The notes below the pieces were generated by a model. The model made no database searches. It saw nothing but the letters and a program-made list of their open reading frames with translations, and was not told where the DNA came from. From contig JACKQL020000017.1 in assembly GCA_018296165.2 (NCBI GenBank), positions 1,022,811 to 1,086,810 on the forward strand: DNA of 64,000 nucleotides. Reading direction: 5' to 3'. The translations under genes were made by a program, and so were the position numbers. The DNA is from Termitomyces sp. T153. Taxonomy: Eukaryota; Basidiomycota; Agaricomycetes; Agaricales; Lyophyllaceae. Below, in pieces: positions 32,972-44,696 of this stretch (position 1 is the stretch's first letter; every line of letters begins with the position of its first letter).

Positions 32972-34015
32972 ATGTTAGGTTCTGCTGACCATAGGAGCTC
33001 AGTTTAACTGGGTGAGTCCTTACTAGGCAGACATGACATCCTACACTTATAGCCTGGTGCTCTAGAGAGGTCTGGATGTTAGATACTTGTGAGTATAAGC
33101 TAGGGAAAGTGGTCTGAACAAGTCTAGAGAAGTCTAAGACTAGGTACAATAAGGGTCAGGCTTGGAGTTGTGTCAGGCAAGTATTGAATGTGCAGGGTAA
33201 GCAGAGGCCATGCAAGTGATGGGAGCAGGGCCAGAGATTGATAGAGGATTAGTCAATGTTGATGGGCTCTGGAGTTGATCATAGAACAGGTCCAGAGTTA
33301 CTTATGAATGTTTTAGGGTCATAAACATATGTGCAGAGTTCATAATGGCATTGGAGTTGAAAGGAACTTAGGCAACAATAAAGGAAACTAAGGCAGACAA
33401 GACAAGATGGAGTTGAGGCAAGACAGAGATGAGAATGAGATAGATTGAAGCAACTCAAGACTAGAGACAGAAATAGAGATGAGACCAGAAAATGTAACAG
33501 AACACAAATGTAACAGAAGATAATCAGCAATATCAAGACTATCATAAGAGATATTGCTCTATGGCTTATATACTGACTACTGGACCTCTAGGACTGAGAG
33601 TGTGATGGTGGGACTTGTTGGAGCCACATGGGGTTGATGAGTGTTAGTTCTGATCAGATGGCAGGCTGCAGTGATATTCTGATAGGAACTGATGGGAATG
33701 TGGTCTGCCCCATGGTCATCAGGGAGTTTTGGAGTGGTCAGATAGGTTGAGGGGACAAGTTAGTGACATGTGCCAGGGTCAGGGGAGATGTGGAGGAGCT
33801 TGGGGGCTTGTGAGGAGAAGAGAAAGTGATAGGGTCCACAGAGAATGTATTAGAGTTTGCCAGGAGGTTGTTGGGGTTGGCCAGGGAAATGTCAGAGTTA
33901 GCTGGAGTGGGCACCCTGGGTGAACAAAGGTCAGAGTAAGTCAAACAGGTGTTGGAGGGGACTTCAGGGGAGCAGGGTGGCTTGGGAAGAGGTCTGGTGG
34001 TTTGGGACCATGTAA
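32972..34015 (-). repeat. 5' LTR of Gypsy family C
   Basis: Inverse of the solo LTR at 44,697-45,815: its inner end reads TGTTAGGTTCTGCTGACC (minus-strand LTR end), and features such as ACTGGACCTCTAGG and CAGAACACAAATGTAACAG match. It is about 1.04 kb. The outer end at about 34,015 is blurred by decay. Gag follows at 32,806. Confidence 0.7.
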
Positions 34016-34019
34016 TGGA

Positions 34020-34120
34020 CTGGGTCCTCTGGCCTATTTTGGACTTAGTAGCACAGCCACCCCTCTCTAGTCTTTGTCCTTACTACTGTGTGTAGTCACC
34101 TTTTCCACTATAGAATTGGG
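34020..34120 (+). repeat. Inverted repeat arm (partner 38,930-39,030)
   Basis: About 100 bp with GACTTAGTAGCACAGC and GTAGTCACCTTTTCCACTATA are found again, inverted, at 38,930-39,030. The two arms are about 85-90% alike by eye and enclose the Copia end and family B gag fragments. Confidence 0.7.
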
Positions 34121-34179
34121 TCATACACACTTGGGACTAGGGACTGAGGCTCACCCATAGTCAACTGTTATACCCAGCA

Positions 34180-34620
34180 ATGAGAAGAGCATGGACATGA
34201 GATGGTCAACTGACAAATACATGTTCAAAATGGCAGGTGGTGCTGTTTCATAGAGCTCCAAGTGTCAGACCACTGTAACTCTAAGCACTACCAAAGCCAA
34301 ATACATTGCTCTGACTAGGACAATGCAACAAGCCTTATGGATGCATAACTTCTTAGTCAAGATTGACCTTCTCCAACCACTCCCTATCCAACTTTTTGCT
34401 GATAACCAGTCATTGATAGCACTTGCTGAGTCAACTAAAGGACACTCTTGTGCAAAGCACATTAACATCAAGCATCACTATGTTTGAGAACAAGTACACA
34501 ACAGAGACATTCAGATCACCCACATTCCTTCCACCAGAAACATTGCAGATCTTTTTACCAAACCCGTTCCATGCATGACTCATGAATACCTGGTTGGGTT
34601 ACTGGGACTATGCTCTTAGA
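34180..34620 (+). pseudogene. Ty1/Copia RNase H, polyprotein C-terminus
   Basis: Reads YMFKMAGGAVS, a stop, SSKCQTTVTLSTTKAKYIAL, TRTMQQALWMHNFL, LFADNQSLIALAESTKGHS, KHINIKHHYV, IPSTRNIADLFTKP and ends LVGLLGL. These are the signature blocks of a Copia RNase H (DNQS, KHI.I..H.) and its tail. At least two TGA stops stand at sites where Arg or Trp is expected. The remaining Copia element is absent upstream. A polypurine run and 3' LTR follow immediately. Confidence 0.85.
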
Positions 34621-34642
34621 CATCCAGCTAGCTGGGGGAGTG

Positions 34643-34985
34643 TTGAGACATGACTGTGCTGCATGCACTACAAGACATTGATCAAATTGCCTTATTTGTC
34701 TATGTTCACCACCTTTAGTATATTTTCTATTTTTTGATTATTTGTTCTATCTCCATCAAACCTTATCTCATAAAAGTACAAAGCCTTGTATCATCAAAAG
34801 CCACCCTTAGTTGTTTTCACACCTTCATGACTAAGCACTAAGGGTGAGCACACTTAGTTATACTGCCACACAACCAATTACTTATTCAATTATGTAGATT
34901 ACTTTTTGTATCTACTTATAATTTAATATCAGTTGTTTTCACATCTTCTGAACACTAGGGATTACTTTCCATATCTACTTACACA
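34643..34985 (+). repeat. 3' LTR of the Copia fragment
   Basis: Begins TGTTGAGACATG directly after the polypurine run CTGGGGGAG (34,632-34,640). Its end lies near CTACTTACA at about 34,983, where family B gag begins. AT-rich, with TTGTTTTCACA(C/T)CTTC repeated at 34,814 and 34,934. The right boundary is approximate. Confidence 0.65.
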
Positions 34986-35096
34986 AGGGAGTGGCAGTGT
35001 GTGCTGCTTGTACAAACATGCATGGAGCTGGCTGACCCAGCTCCCTGCATTCTCAGGCAAAGTGGCCATCTTTCCTGCACTTGTAACAAGTAGCAG

Positions 35097-36072
35097 TGAT
35101 ACAATGTTGTCACACCATTGGGAACATAATAAACACCAGAAGTCAAAACAAACATTTATTAAGGCTGAAAACTGTAAGCCTCCTGGTAAAACAAGTCCCA
35201 GCAACATTATCCCTTTAAATACACCAGAAGAAAGACAGAACAGGATAGGACAAGGACTATTCTAGACTATACACTCAATAATAGTCCAATCACTGTAATG
35301 GGAGGGGAAGCATGGGACTGGCAAAAGCACCTGAGTGGCATCAATTCTGGCAAGATCTAGATCTGATCTAAGAATAACCAGATTGGAATGTTGACTGAAA
35401 GGAGGTAAAGGGGGAATGAATGGAATGAAGGGAAGGGAAAGGAAGATGAATGGAAGAATATGAAATGAATGGAATGAATGGGAGGGAACAGATGAATGGA
35501 AGAATCTGAATGGGAAAGAACCTGAATGGGGAAGAATATGAAATGAACAAAGGAAGATGAATGGAATGAATGGGAGGGAACAGATGAATGGAAGAATCTG
35601 AATGGGGAAGAATATGAATGGGAGAAATACAAAGGAGGGAGAGATAAATGGGGCAAATGGAAGCTAAGAATGCAAAGGAGGAATGATGGAACCAGGAACT
35701 GGCCTGTGGCACTGAAACAGGCATGCCAAAAGGGGTAATTAGAATAACAGTTATGAATAAGGGGCTGGAAAGTATGGAACCAAAAGTCACATGTAGGGGG
35801 TGGTCTGTGCACTGTAGAAAGAGGTATAAATAGCCCAAGTAGAGTAGCAAATGGACAGGCAATTAATAGGCAAAGGCTCGGTGGTTCCCAGGGAGTGAAT
35901 CACTTAGGCTGGAGTTTGTTGAGACCCCTCTGCATTCAGAATAGAAATATTTTGGAAGTAAACCCCTTCAACTTCAAGCATTCATCAAGACAGCAGTGTG
36001 GAATTGGAGTAGACTGCCTAAGTCTTCAAGAAAGCCCCAGAACTATCAGTATTACTCTAACCCAGTACTACA
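35097..36072. repeat. Solo LTR (976 bp) inserted in family B gag
   Basis: Starts TGATACAATG and ends GTACTACA, flanked by the 4-bp duplication GCAG (35,093-35,096 and 36,073-36,076). Taking it out rejoins the gag zinc-knuckle region to the upstream Gly-rich part. It contains a GA-rich array and no gene. CG is nearly absent, unlike the solo LTR at 6,436. Confidence 0.65.
35400..35640 (+). repeat. Purine-rich GAATG-type array
   Basis: Iterated GAATGGAATGAATGGGAG and GATGAATGGAAGAATCTGAAT blocks; a unit of about 110 bp occurs twice (about 35,464 and 35,560). Nearly all purine on the plus strand. Long minus-strand open frames here (Phe/His/Ser-rich) are only translations of this array. Confidence 0.9.
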
Positions 36073-38486
36073 GCAGACTGCCTGGCATTCTTGTCTGGTT
36101 GACCCAATGCTGTGACCAACACATTTTTTCCCATGGCAAGATGTTTCCTGATTGCATGTGCTGCTCCCATAGGTTTAGGAGAGCCTTGACTCATGGCCAC
36201 ATGTGCAGTTGGCCTCCTAATCAGTCTAGGCAGCTGTAGGCAGGTGTTGTGTCCTGCCAAATCTGCCCATTTGGCTAGGGCAGTCCCAAGTTTTGGAGAC
36301 TGCACTGCAACTAGCCACAGCATAGGCCTAGCCTGACTCTACATGCTCCACTCCAAGTAGTGCACCACAGCTTTGATACTATTTTTGTAGGCTTTAGCCT
36401 CCAAAACAAATTTCACCAGTGTTCACTTTAGGAGCAAGTCTGCTGTTGCATATCAATGCAACAAGCATGTCAGAGAGTATCTCCTCAAAACTGCTTACAA
36501 ATTGTGAATTTGTCCAGGAATTTGGCTATGTTTTGAGCATGGTCCAACAAGGCATCATAAAAGCCTTGCACTCCCTCTTTGATTGCATACACTGTGTTGT
36601 GGAATGCATCACAAGCATTCTGCATCTTTGAGGGTTGTACCAACTGATTATACAATCTAAGGATGACATCCCTTGAACCTCCAGTGGGACTGGGTCCTGT
36701 TGACATAGATTACATGTTGCAGGTACCATTCTAATGCACCTGCAGCTGGAAATTCCATGAGGAGTAGGACTTGTGTTCATGCCCATCCCCATACTGAGCC
36801 ACTGCATAAAATATGCAGATACTCATGAGCCAGTCTTCAAGTTTACTGAACTTGGCTGACCTGGAATAAGAGGTGATCATCTTAGACAGATCACTATGCC
36901 TAGGCTTGAGTCCATCTTGGATTACCAGTTGGACCATGAGCAACTGCTTCAAAAGTGCTCTCAGACAATTGTGCATTGTCTAACAGTGAGATTTATGGGC
37001 CTCTTCCACTCATTGAGTGGCAAACCATCCACAATATTGTGGACACATTGAAAGCCTCTGCAGCTGTCTTTTGGGAAGTACTATAGTCCTCCTCCATTCA
37101 GCTCTATGTCCCACATTGTCATCCCTGTCACCATCTGGAGGAGTTGTTTATTTATTTCAAGAGCTACTTTCACATGACTAAGCTTGGGAATGGTAGATGT
37201 AGCTCCTGCAGTATGCTGATGATATGGTAATTATGGACACTCATGACTAGTACTCTGGCCCAATGCTTTCTCAAGCATGCTGGTTATGCCTTGTAGCCAC
37301 TTTACTACAATTTGATCCTGCCAGTGTTCTTACTACTTCTCATAGAAATTCATTGCCATCTGCTGCTGACATGCCTTCCCAATATCTAAACTCTTTTACT
37401 TTCAGCAATGCTTGCTGGGTGTTTTGTTAGTTCTCTCATCTGGCACTGTAGGCTCCCAATTCAAACTCACCCCAGGAAAGGTCCTATGACTCTAAACAAT
37501 GTTACTTTTGGAGTGTCAAGCCTGTTAATTGTTGGCAATGATTTGGATCAGCTGGTTGCAAATGACCAGCACACTGGGGCAAACCAACTCAATCAATGAG
37601 TCACCTGCTATTGGTGACCAAGTGGGGCTTCCTATCCTCATGCCTACCCAAACTATAACCTGCTTGGTCCATGAGGTACAGTTTTCCCTCTCCCAGAGAA
37701 CCCTCTCTTTTTCCTGATTGGACACAAGTGTGGTGGTGACAATGCCTCATCAAGTCACATACTGATTAGTGTCCCCATAGTTGGCCTGCACAACAAAGCC
37801 TTCTAATCAACATATGGGAGTGGTGGCTTCTGGTAGCATTTGAATAAGCCAGGTGCAGTGTCTGGAGTTTTTTCAACTAAAGGCTGCATTACTAACAGGA
37901 ATCAAACAAATGACCCCATGATCCTACTTGGGAAGAGAGAAACATTCCTAAGGACACAATGGTGCCAGGTGAGCCACTGTGCCCCTCACCATCTGAAGGA
38001 TCATTCAATCCTTCCAGGTCTGGGGAGCCCCCACCTGGGGGTGGTGATGGACCCTGACCTGGATAGGGTTGTCTCTGTCCAGGTTCTCCTCCCCCTACTC
38101 TCAAAACTGGTGGTCCACAATGTGGCCTGGGTAGCAGCATGGAGCCTGATTTGCCTCTGGGAAAATCCCATCCTGGGTCTCCACACCTCCCACTAGGTAG
38201 TCAGACTGACTTGGAAGGTTACTCCCTCCTTAATTGGCCTGTCTCTGATGCATTGTGGGGCTATTTCTAGACCCAATACACATGTCTTCCACTGAGGAGT
38301 GAAGGTCATGCTGCTTAGACTTTACTGGCTAGGGACACTCAGGAGAAACATGCCCTTCAGGCCAAGCATTGTATATGGTGTCCTCTTAGAACACCACTTC
38401 CTGATCATCCACAAAGGACTGTCCAAAGTCCTCTAGATCACTGTTATGGAATCACTGTAATGCAATTCTATCATTACAGGTCATGC

Positions 38487-39376
38487 AGCTCATGTTTCAT
38501 ACTCTATAAGTCAAAACCAGTTGTGATTCTGTCTATGAAGTATAGAGTAAACCTTGGAACATAGGTATGAGTTATGTTGATGGCATTGAGCAGGAACCAT
38601 GGCTTGATTGGTACAAGAGCTATCATTAGAAAGTGGTGATTGACTCAAGTCTAATGGTGTGAGAATTAAGGCAAATGGTCCCATAGACCATGAGCTATCC
38701 CTTGTCAATGTTTGAAACAACAATGAAAACACTAAGAGGGAACCATTACTTAGATTAGTACAAGACCAAATATTGCTGAATAGCACCTGTTGAGGCAAGT
38801 CATGGTGCTAACATTGAGGGAAACAGTCCAGCAGCTCATGAGATATTGGTAAATCAGGACCCAATGTCTCCAGATGACATTCACTTCTCATCTTGAAACA
38901 CATTCCATCCAGCCCAAAACCTTCTCCAGTCTTATAGTGGAAAAGGTGACTACATACAATGGTAAGGATAAAGACTGGGGGGTAGCTGTGCTACTAAGTC
39001 AAAAATAAGCCAGAGAGCCCAGTCTGTTACAGTAGGGAGAGCATAGTGATTCCAAGAGGGCTGCCAGCAGCTACTCCTATAGAAGTCTAGGAGGTGTTAC
39101 CACTGTAAGCACCAGAGTGCTCTCCACTAGGCTGTATCCAAAGGTAGATCCTGAGGGGCAGCCTGTCAGAGGACCAATCATTTCCAGACTATCACTTAAT
39201 TTCCTTCATTTCTGGCCAACCTCTCATCTCCATTTCCCCATCTTTGGGTCACATATACTTTTGACTCAGGGCTATCTAGCAGTACCACTCCAGTGTAGTC
39301 ACATGCCTGGAGGCTGGAGATCAAGGCTGTTTACAATTAATTTTTATTTTTGGATCAGACTCCAGATTTGGTTATT
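38487..39376. other. Family B LTR remnant and unique sequence
   Basis: 38,487-38,545 matches the inner end of the family B LTR (CATTACAGGTCATGCAGC, AAGTCAAAACCAGTTG). After that similarity is lost. 38,930-39,030 is the inverted repeat partner of 34,020-34,120. No gene seen. Confidence 0.55.
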
Positions 39377-39633
39377 GTCAGGCACATTTCTGGGTGTCAT
39401 GTGATCTGAGCACATGTGTCATGAGGTTGATGATGGCATGTGACTTCTCTGTTGTACTGTACAGTTGTTTCCCATGCTTCTGAAGCCTCTGAAGTGTCAC
39501 ACCTGGCCTAAAGAGTTTCTCAGACTCTCCTTCTGCCAGGTGTGTAGTTATGTCTGTAGATACTGTACAGTACTGAATAGACTTTGGATCTCCCTCTGCC
39601 AGCTGCATGACTGAGCTATAGCCTCTAGAGGTT
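39377..39633 (+). repeat. LTR related to Gypsy family A, with leader
   Basis: Starts TGTCAGGCACATTTC and ends GTCCTGACTGCA; it contains TGTACAGTTGTTTCCCATGC and CTGCCAGCTGCATGACTGAG, matching the family A LTR order. Leader GAACAAGTCACTAGATTTGGTC continues to about 39,745 and matches 1,341-1,290 read in reverse. The element body is missing: at 39,747 unrelated duplicated sequence begins. Confidence 0.7.
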
Positions 39634-39746
39634 GTCCTGACTGCAGAACAAGTCACTAGATTTGGTCTGGGAGCCCTCCTTTCAACTGCTTGAACCTTCT
39701 GTTGGATTTTTTCAAAGGTCTCTCTTCCATCAGTGTCTTCAAACAC

Positions 39747-40500
39747 TTCAGGAAATGTAGTGTGTTTCCTAAGAAAAAGGTGTCAGAAATATGTTTTTCA
39801 ATTTCTGACACCTTGTTCTCAAGAAGCATGCTAAATATTGTGTCAGAAAATTTCAGTAAATATGTCAAATATTCTCTTAATGTTCCTTTTGTAGAATGAT
39901 AAATTTTTCCATCTTTTATTTGAAGGAAAATAATCAAAATATTTGAACTGTTCTTGTTGATTTTCTTGAGAAACATGTGATAAGTTTCAGCACATGTTTC
40001 TCAAAAAACCTTTGTCATGTTCTTAGTTGTATCTCAAGAAACACTCTTTGTTCTTCTTGAGAAACACATGTCAGGATAATTTATAATACTTCTCAAGAAA
40101 CATGCAATAAAAAAATATTATAAAATTATACAGAAACAATCTACAGAACCATATGTTGTGTCATTCAGGACACAACTGTTGATTTGCTCATCAAGATGCT
40201 TGAGTAGTTTCTGTGTCTGGTTGAGACTTGGTTGGTCATTGTTGAGCTCCAGTTTGGCAACACAAGACAGAGACTTGCAAGCTTGAAGCTTGTTAATTCT
40301 GTGTAGTCACAGAAAAATCTCAACACTGACCTGTGACAGATGGATAGAGATAGTGGACCCTAGGCAGATGTTATCATACAGGATCTCAAAGTTTGGCATT
40401 GTTGTCAGCTCTGTGCCACTATATTTGAGCTGAAAGGTTGGCATTATGATGGGGTTATGAGAAAGAATGTGCATTTGTGATCATTTGGATACCCTAACTC
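39747..40500 (-). pseudogene. CpG-decayed copy of the gene at 58,400-59,058
   Basis: On the minus strand MPTFQLKYSGTELTTMPNFE and ILYDNICLGSTISIHLSQ match the first exon at 58,945-59,058; the 48-bp intron is retained but its acceptor has changed (CTTCAG to CTTCAA). The second exon reads CKSLSCVAKLELNNDQPSLN. About 360 bp present in the other copy are deleted, joining it to LDEQINSCVLND. The downstream hairpin region is also present (39,759-39,832, about 26 of 32 pairs kept). Retention of the intron shows DNA-level duplication, not a retrocopy. Nearly every CG of the other copy is TG or CA here. Confidence 0.8.
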
Positions 40501-40556
40501 TGGATACTAATAAGCGCTAAGATGTCCTCTTCAGAGCACATCAACCCATCTAATAG

Positions 40557-40773
40557 TGTAACATGTCCATTATGGGTCATGCAGCTTATGGTTCACACCT
40601 CATAAGTCAAAACCAGTTGATAGTTCTGTCTACAAAGTATGAAGTAAGGTGCTGCCTTATATAAGTAATTGTATAGTACTTTTAGGGATAGTGTCATGTG
40701 ACACTACCTGTATAATCAAATATTATTATTGCATCACACAATGGTAAAGGCAAGTAATGGGCACTCCATTACA
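40557..40773 (-). repeat. 3' LTR of the complete family B element
   Basis: 217 bp; on the plus strand it runs from TGTAACATG to CTCCATTACA, with TG...CA ends on either strand. It is the same length as its partner at 53,139-53,355, with no visible indel between the two. It differs from the partner mainly at CA/TG pairs. Confidence 0.95.
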
Positions 40774-41039
40774 TACCCCCCTTTTGAGTCTGTCAATGGA
40801 CTCACTTCCAAAAAACAATGGTAGTAAATGACAGAGAAAGGGTGGAATATGGCATCCCAGCTGCAAGAGTGCACTGGAATTTTGAGTACAAATTCCTATG
40901 TTGAATTGTGGTAGAATCAAATGATTCTATGTGGACAGATTGTATTTCAGCATGCTGTCCAAACACACTGAGTGAGAAGAGTGGGCTGCTAGTGCCCATA
41001 TATATTGACATCATAGTATGAGCTCATCCAGTAGCTCAC

Positions 41040-44000
41040 TTGGCTCATTTGTCCATCTTTGAGGCTGTGGCCTCTTTGCTGCTCATGATGTCTGCCCAGT
41101 GCTCTGATACAGCATTAGCTGTATTGTTGGAGCTACTGGATCCAGCCTCAGGAGTAGTGGTAGTAGTGATGTTAGTCACTACCACTGCTTCCAAAGTGCT
41201 GGGGATGACTGGCATAGTCATTGCTGGTTGGACAGGTGTGGTCAATGCCAGGTTGTCAGCATAGTCCAGTTCTATGGACTCTTCTGAAGGAGTGTCCTCT
41301 GAGGATGCACCAGAGCTCAATTTTGGGTTGGTAGTGGCCAAAGCTGCTGATGCCAAAGGCCCCACCTCAGTTGGGGCTGCACTCACTGCAGGAATCATGA
41401 ATGATGGCTTTGCTGTGGCTGCCAAAGTGGCATTTACTACCTTGGCTAGTCAGTGCATGAGGTTAGTGAAGATCACCTCCTCTCCATAGTGCAGCCATTC
41501 AGCTGCACTAAGAGGGGAGTGCCCTCTGCTCTCTTGAATCTGGAGGAGCATGTGGAAGTGCTCCTGGTTGTCAATTGTGGGTACATAGCACCCATCATAC
41601 CCCTCTACAGCAGGGGGAATCCCAATGATTCAGAGTTGACAATGATGTTTATTGGTGACCTGCATGAACAGGTCTGTGTGTAGTGCACTCCCAGACCAGT
41701 GGTAATCAAGGAAGTGTATACCATAGGTATACACATGATTCACCCAGGATGGGGGCATGTGGTTAGCTAGGAGGTGACAAATCATCTCTGCCTCACTGAG
41801 GTTGTTAATTTGCATAGGCAGCACCTGCAGCCTATATAGAGTAAAAGTATGGGAGGAGATCATATTGAACTCCCCTACCTGGTGCCAGAAGCTGTCAACC
41901 ACCTCTTGATAGTGACATGGCTGAGCAAGCACCATAGCAAACAGCCTCATATAGGCCATTTGTGCATGCAGAGAAGTCAGAGCTAGTGCCTGACCCAAAA
42001 TATATCCAAAGACCAAATGTTGGTCTATGTGCAATGATGCATCAATGGCAATGCCCAAGTACAGGTTCCATGAACCTGGATGGCCATGGTGCAGTATGTA
42101 CTGCACCCAGGCATTAATGTCAAAGTAGCAGCTGATTGGGACTTAAATAAGTCCCACTCTCTGCATATTGTTGTCTGTATGGCCAAGCATGGCAGACAAT
42201 CATGAGAGTAAGGGAACTGGAATCCAATGACAGTCCCCCTTGGGCAGAGTCATTTCTAACTCTGCTGAGGTCAACTCCATGACTTGCTGCATTGTGTAAT
42301 CATGCAAGTCTGAAGTGGTGTAGAAGGAGATATGGTGGAACTCCTGAAGGAGGAGAGTGGCATGAATCTGCTCCCTCATAGTAATCTTGGATCTGCCATC
42401 CCATATGAGGTTCAGGATCAGACAAATCTGCTCTGGATTCAAGGGCATCCCACAGGGAACCCATCAGTACAGCAATTTGTAATGTGGAGATATGTGAGAG
42501 ATCCCAGCCATCTCTGTTGGGCAGGCAAAGATCACTTTGTTGCCAATAAAGACTGTGTTGGTCATTGGTGACCAATAGAAGCTGGGGTGGAGAATACTCC
42601 TGAAGTTGTTCTGGCACTCAAAGTGCCCACAAACCAAAGTAGTTTCCTAGCCATCTGGAAGGCAGCCAGGCACAGTATCATTGAGAAGCTTGAGGTCCAG
42701 TTTGGACTTCTCTGCATTGATAGCTAACAGCCATCTGGCATTAGTATTGTGCTGCTCCTTGCAACAATGCTCAACAGTGTCATTATCAGAGTCGCTGTCC
42801 AGAATATGTCATTGAGATGTAGGGATGTCATTATCATCATTGCTATCTGAGTCAGATACTACTGGGGCACCCACTGCAGCTCAGGCAGCTTGTTGTTGAT
42901 TAATGAAGGACTCTTTGTCACAAGGATCTCAATGCATAGGAGGCATGTACTCCTAGGGCAGCAGGCCAAGCATAACATAGGTCCTCAATTTGAGGACCTC
43001 AATCATGCCAGCTTCTGCTCCCTGTGGAACATTAGCAAGGAAGGCAATCAGGGTGGTGACAACTGGATCATCTGCCTATACTACTGCAGCAGCTGGCTTC
43101 ACTGTGCCAGCCTATTTTGTGGAAGGCTTTAATGCTCCCTCCTTTGTAACTGCTAGTTTAGGCAGCTTCACTGAAGCTGCCACTAGCTTAAATGGCCCAG
43201 CAGAGGACAAAGCTGCCTTGAAATCAGGGCACTCATCCATTTTCTGGTCATCACCAGCAGGCATGACATCATCATAGGGCATGAGTGGTGCTCTCTGAGT
43301 CATGGATCCCTCAACAAACACAGAAGGCTCAGTACAAGCCTTCTTTGCTGCTGGAGGATTTGGAGGGGAGGCAACATGCTTCCCCTTCCTCAATGCTGAA
43401 TGGAAGAAGTCTGCCCAGGCCTCATCCCTTTGATTTCAAATAATGTCAAGTTCATTCAGAACTTGAGCCAGTGCAAGTTGCACCACAGGGTTCTCAAGGA
43501 TGTCAGCACCAATGTCCTCTGGCACTCCTGCCTCATGCAGTTGCTGGAGCAGCAGAGCAATTTGCTCATCTATGGCAGTGGAAGGCTCAAGCTCTTTAGC
43601 TTTGCCCTTGTCCTTCTTCCTTGCTGAGAAGCATTGCTCAACTGTTTTTCATGCAGTCAACAAGGGAGCACTATTCCTTGTGCCTATGCAGAGTGCAGAA
43701 GACAACATTGCAGTCACCTTCCCTTTGCCTTTGCTAGTTGAGGCAGCCTCTGGTTGCCCCAACATGCTCAATGAAGCAGAAGGTGCATCAGAAGTATGTG
43801 CCAAGGTAGGCAGCAGTGGATATGACTGCTAAGGAGGTGCCAACAATTCTATCAGAGCCATGATTGACTCTAGGCCCTTGTCATTAACCTCCATCACTTC
43901 TACTGACAATGTTGCAGAGACTAAAATCCCTACTTGTGACAATATCATGGCAGGTTGTCATTGACCTGCCATGTCCATTGTACAGCTAGGACCAGCCACT

Positions 44001-44600
44001 GGAGGTGGGGCCACAGCAAATTGTGGCATCACATATTGTTGAAACTCCTAGGACCACACTGGTTGTGCAGCTACAGGATATCCAAAAGTTGAATTGAGAG
44101 GGGGCTGGTGGTCCTCCACATCCTCTTTCTGCTTCTTGAGGGGGAACTACTGTTCCCCCACACCCTCTGCCTGCTCTGCCTCTTTGCAGAGGCACACCAC
44201 ATCCCTGCTCTGGCAACTGCTGCATTGCCACAGCATAGCTAGGTGAGGCCACATCTCTTGGCACTGCTGATGGTCCTTTGCTCATAGGTTTTATGTCCCT
44301 ATGAACTGAGGCTGCTCATCTTATTATTGGGAGTAGTATGTCCCCCAGCACTAAGCCTCCTGCTAGCACAGCAAAGCCACCAAAGCCAGGAAGGGAACTG
44401 CTCCCTGCTCATCCCCCTCTTGAGCTCTGTCCAGAGCTCACAGTATACCCTGGCAGATCACTATCTGCCTTGCCTGGTTATTTCTTTTTCTTGCCTATGG
44501 GCAAGGAGTCTCCTTGTATAGTTAGCACATTGCACCAACAATGTGGAAGAAGACAAAGACCAGTTGGACTTTGTGCTCAGCCAAAGAATTGGCTGACATA
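41040..44600 (-). pseudogene. Family B second ORF, in the env-like position
   Basis: Downstream of the chromodomain the minus strand keeps coding-like sequence for about 3.5 kb, in pieces: 44,470-43,986 (SSGQSSRGG, VAMQQLPEQG), 43,393-43,112 (KHVASPPNPPAAKKACTEPS...MDECPDFKAAL), 42,617-42,200 (a Leu/Gln-rich helical part), 42,106-41,630 (AQMAYMRLFAMVLAQPC, DSFWHQVGEFN) and 41,425-41,045 (a Ser/Thr-rich tail ending TASKMDK). Two other family B fragments share it. A stop after GKKKK is found in both copies that cover that point. No transmembrane helix, signal or known domain is evident. The role is unknown. Confidence 0.6.
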
Positions 44601-44696
44601 ATATGTAATGGCCACTAGCATGGTAGCCTCTCTAACTTCTAGACTAAGTCATGTTGACTTAGCTTTTTGTAGCTAACTGCACAGGACACTGTATGC

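Larger units (their letters stand above)
34990..38486 (-). pseudogene. Gypsy family B gag (copy 3), interrupted
   Basis: On the minus strand from 38,486: ALQ-stop-FHNSDLEDFGQS, corresponding to 51,950-51,900 of the complete copy. A Gly/Pro-rich segment is at 38,140-37,890. The capsid block NACDAFHNTVYAIKEGVQGFY lies at 36,640-36,560. The zinc knuckle CYKCRKDGHFA...C is near 35,040-35,085, with TGA at 35,053-35,055 where Arg is expected. A solo LTR (35,097-36,072) splits it. Similarity with the complete copy is clear at both ends. It is broken in all frames. Confidence 0.75.

Noticed and set aside
35357..35862. Two overlapping minus-strand open frames of 151 and 164 codons rich in Phe, His and Ser
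   Set aside because: They translate a purine-rich GAATG-type array inside a solo LTR; the frames repeat because the DNA repeats.
39378..39746. A minus-strand open frame of 122 codons
   Set aside because: It covers an LTR related to Gypsy family A in the opposite direction and has no coding signature.
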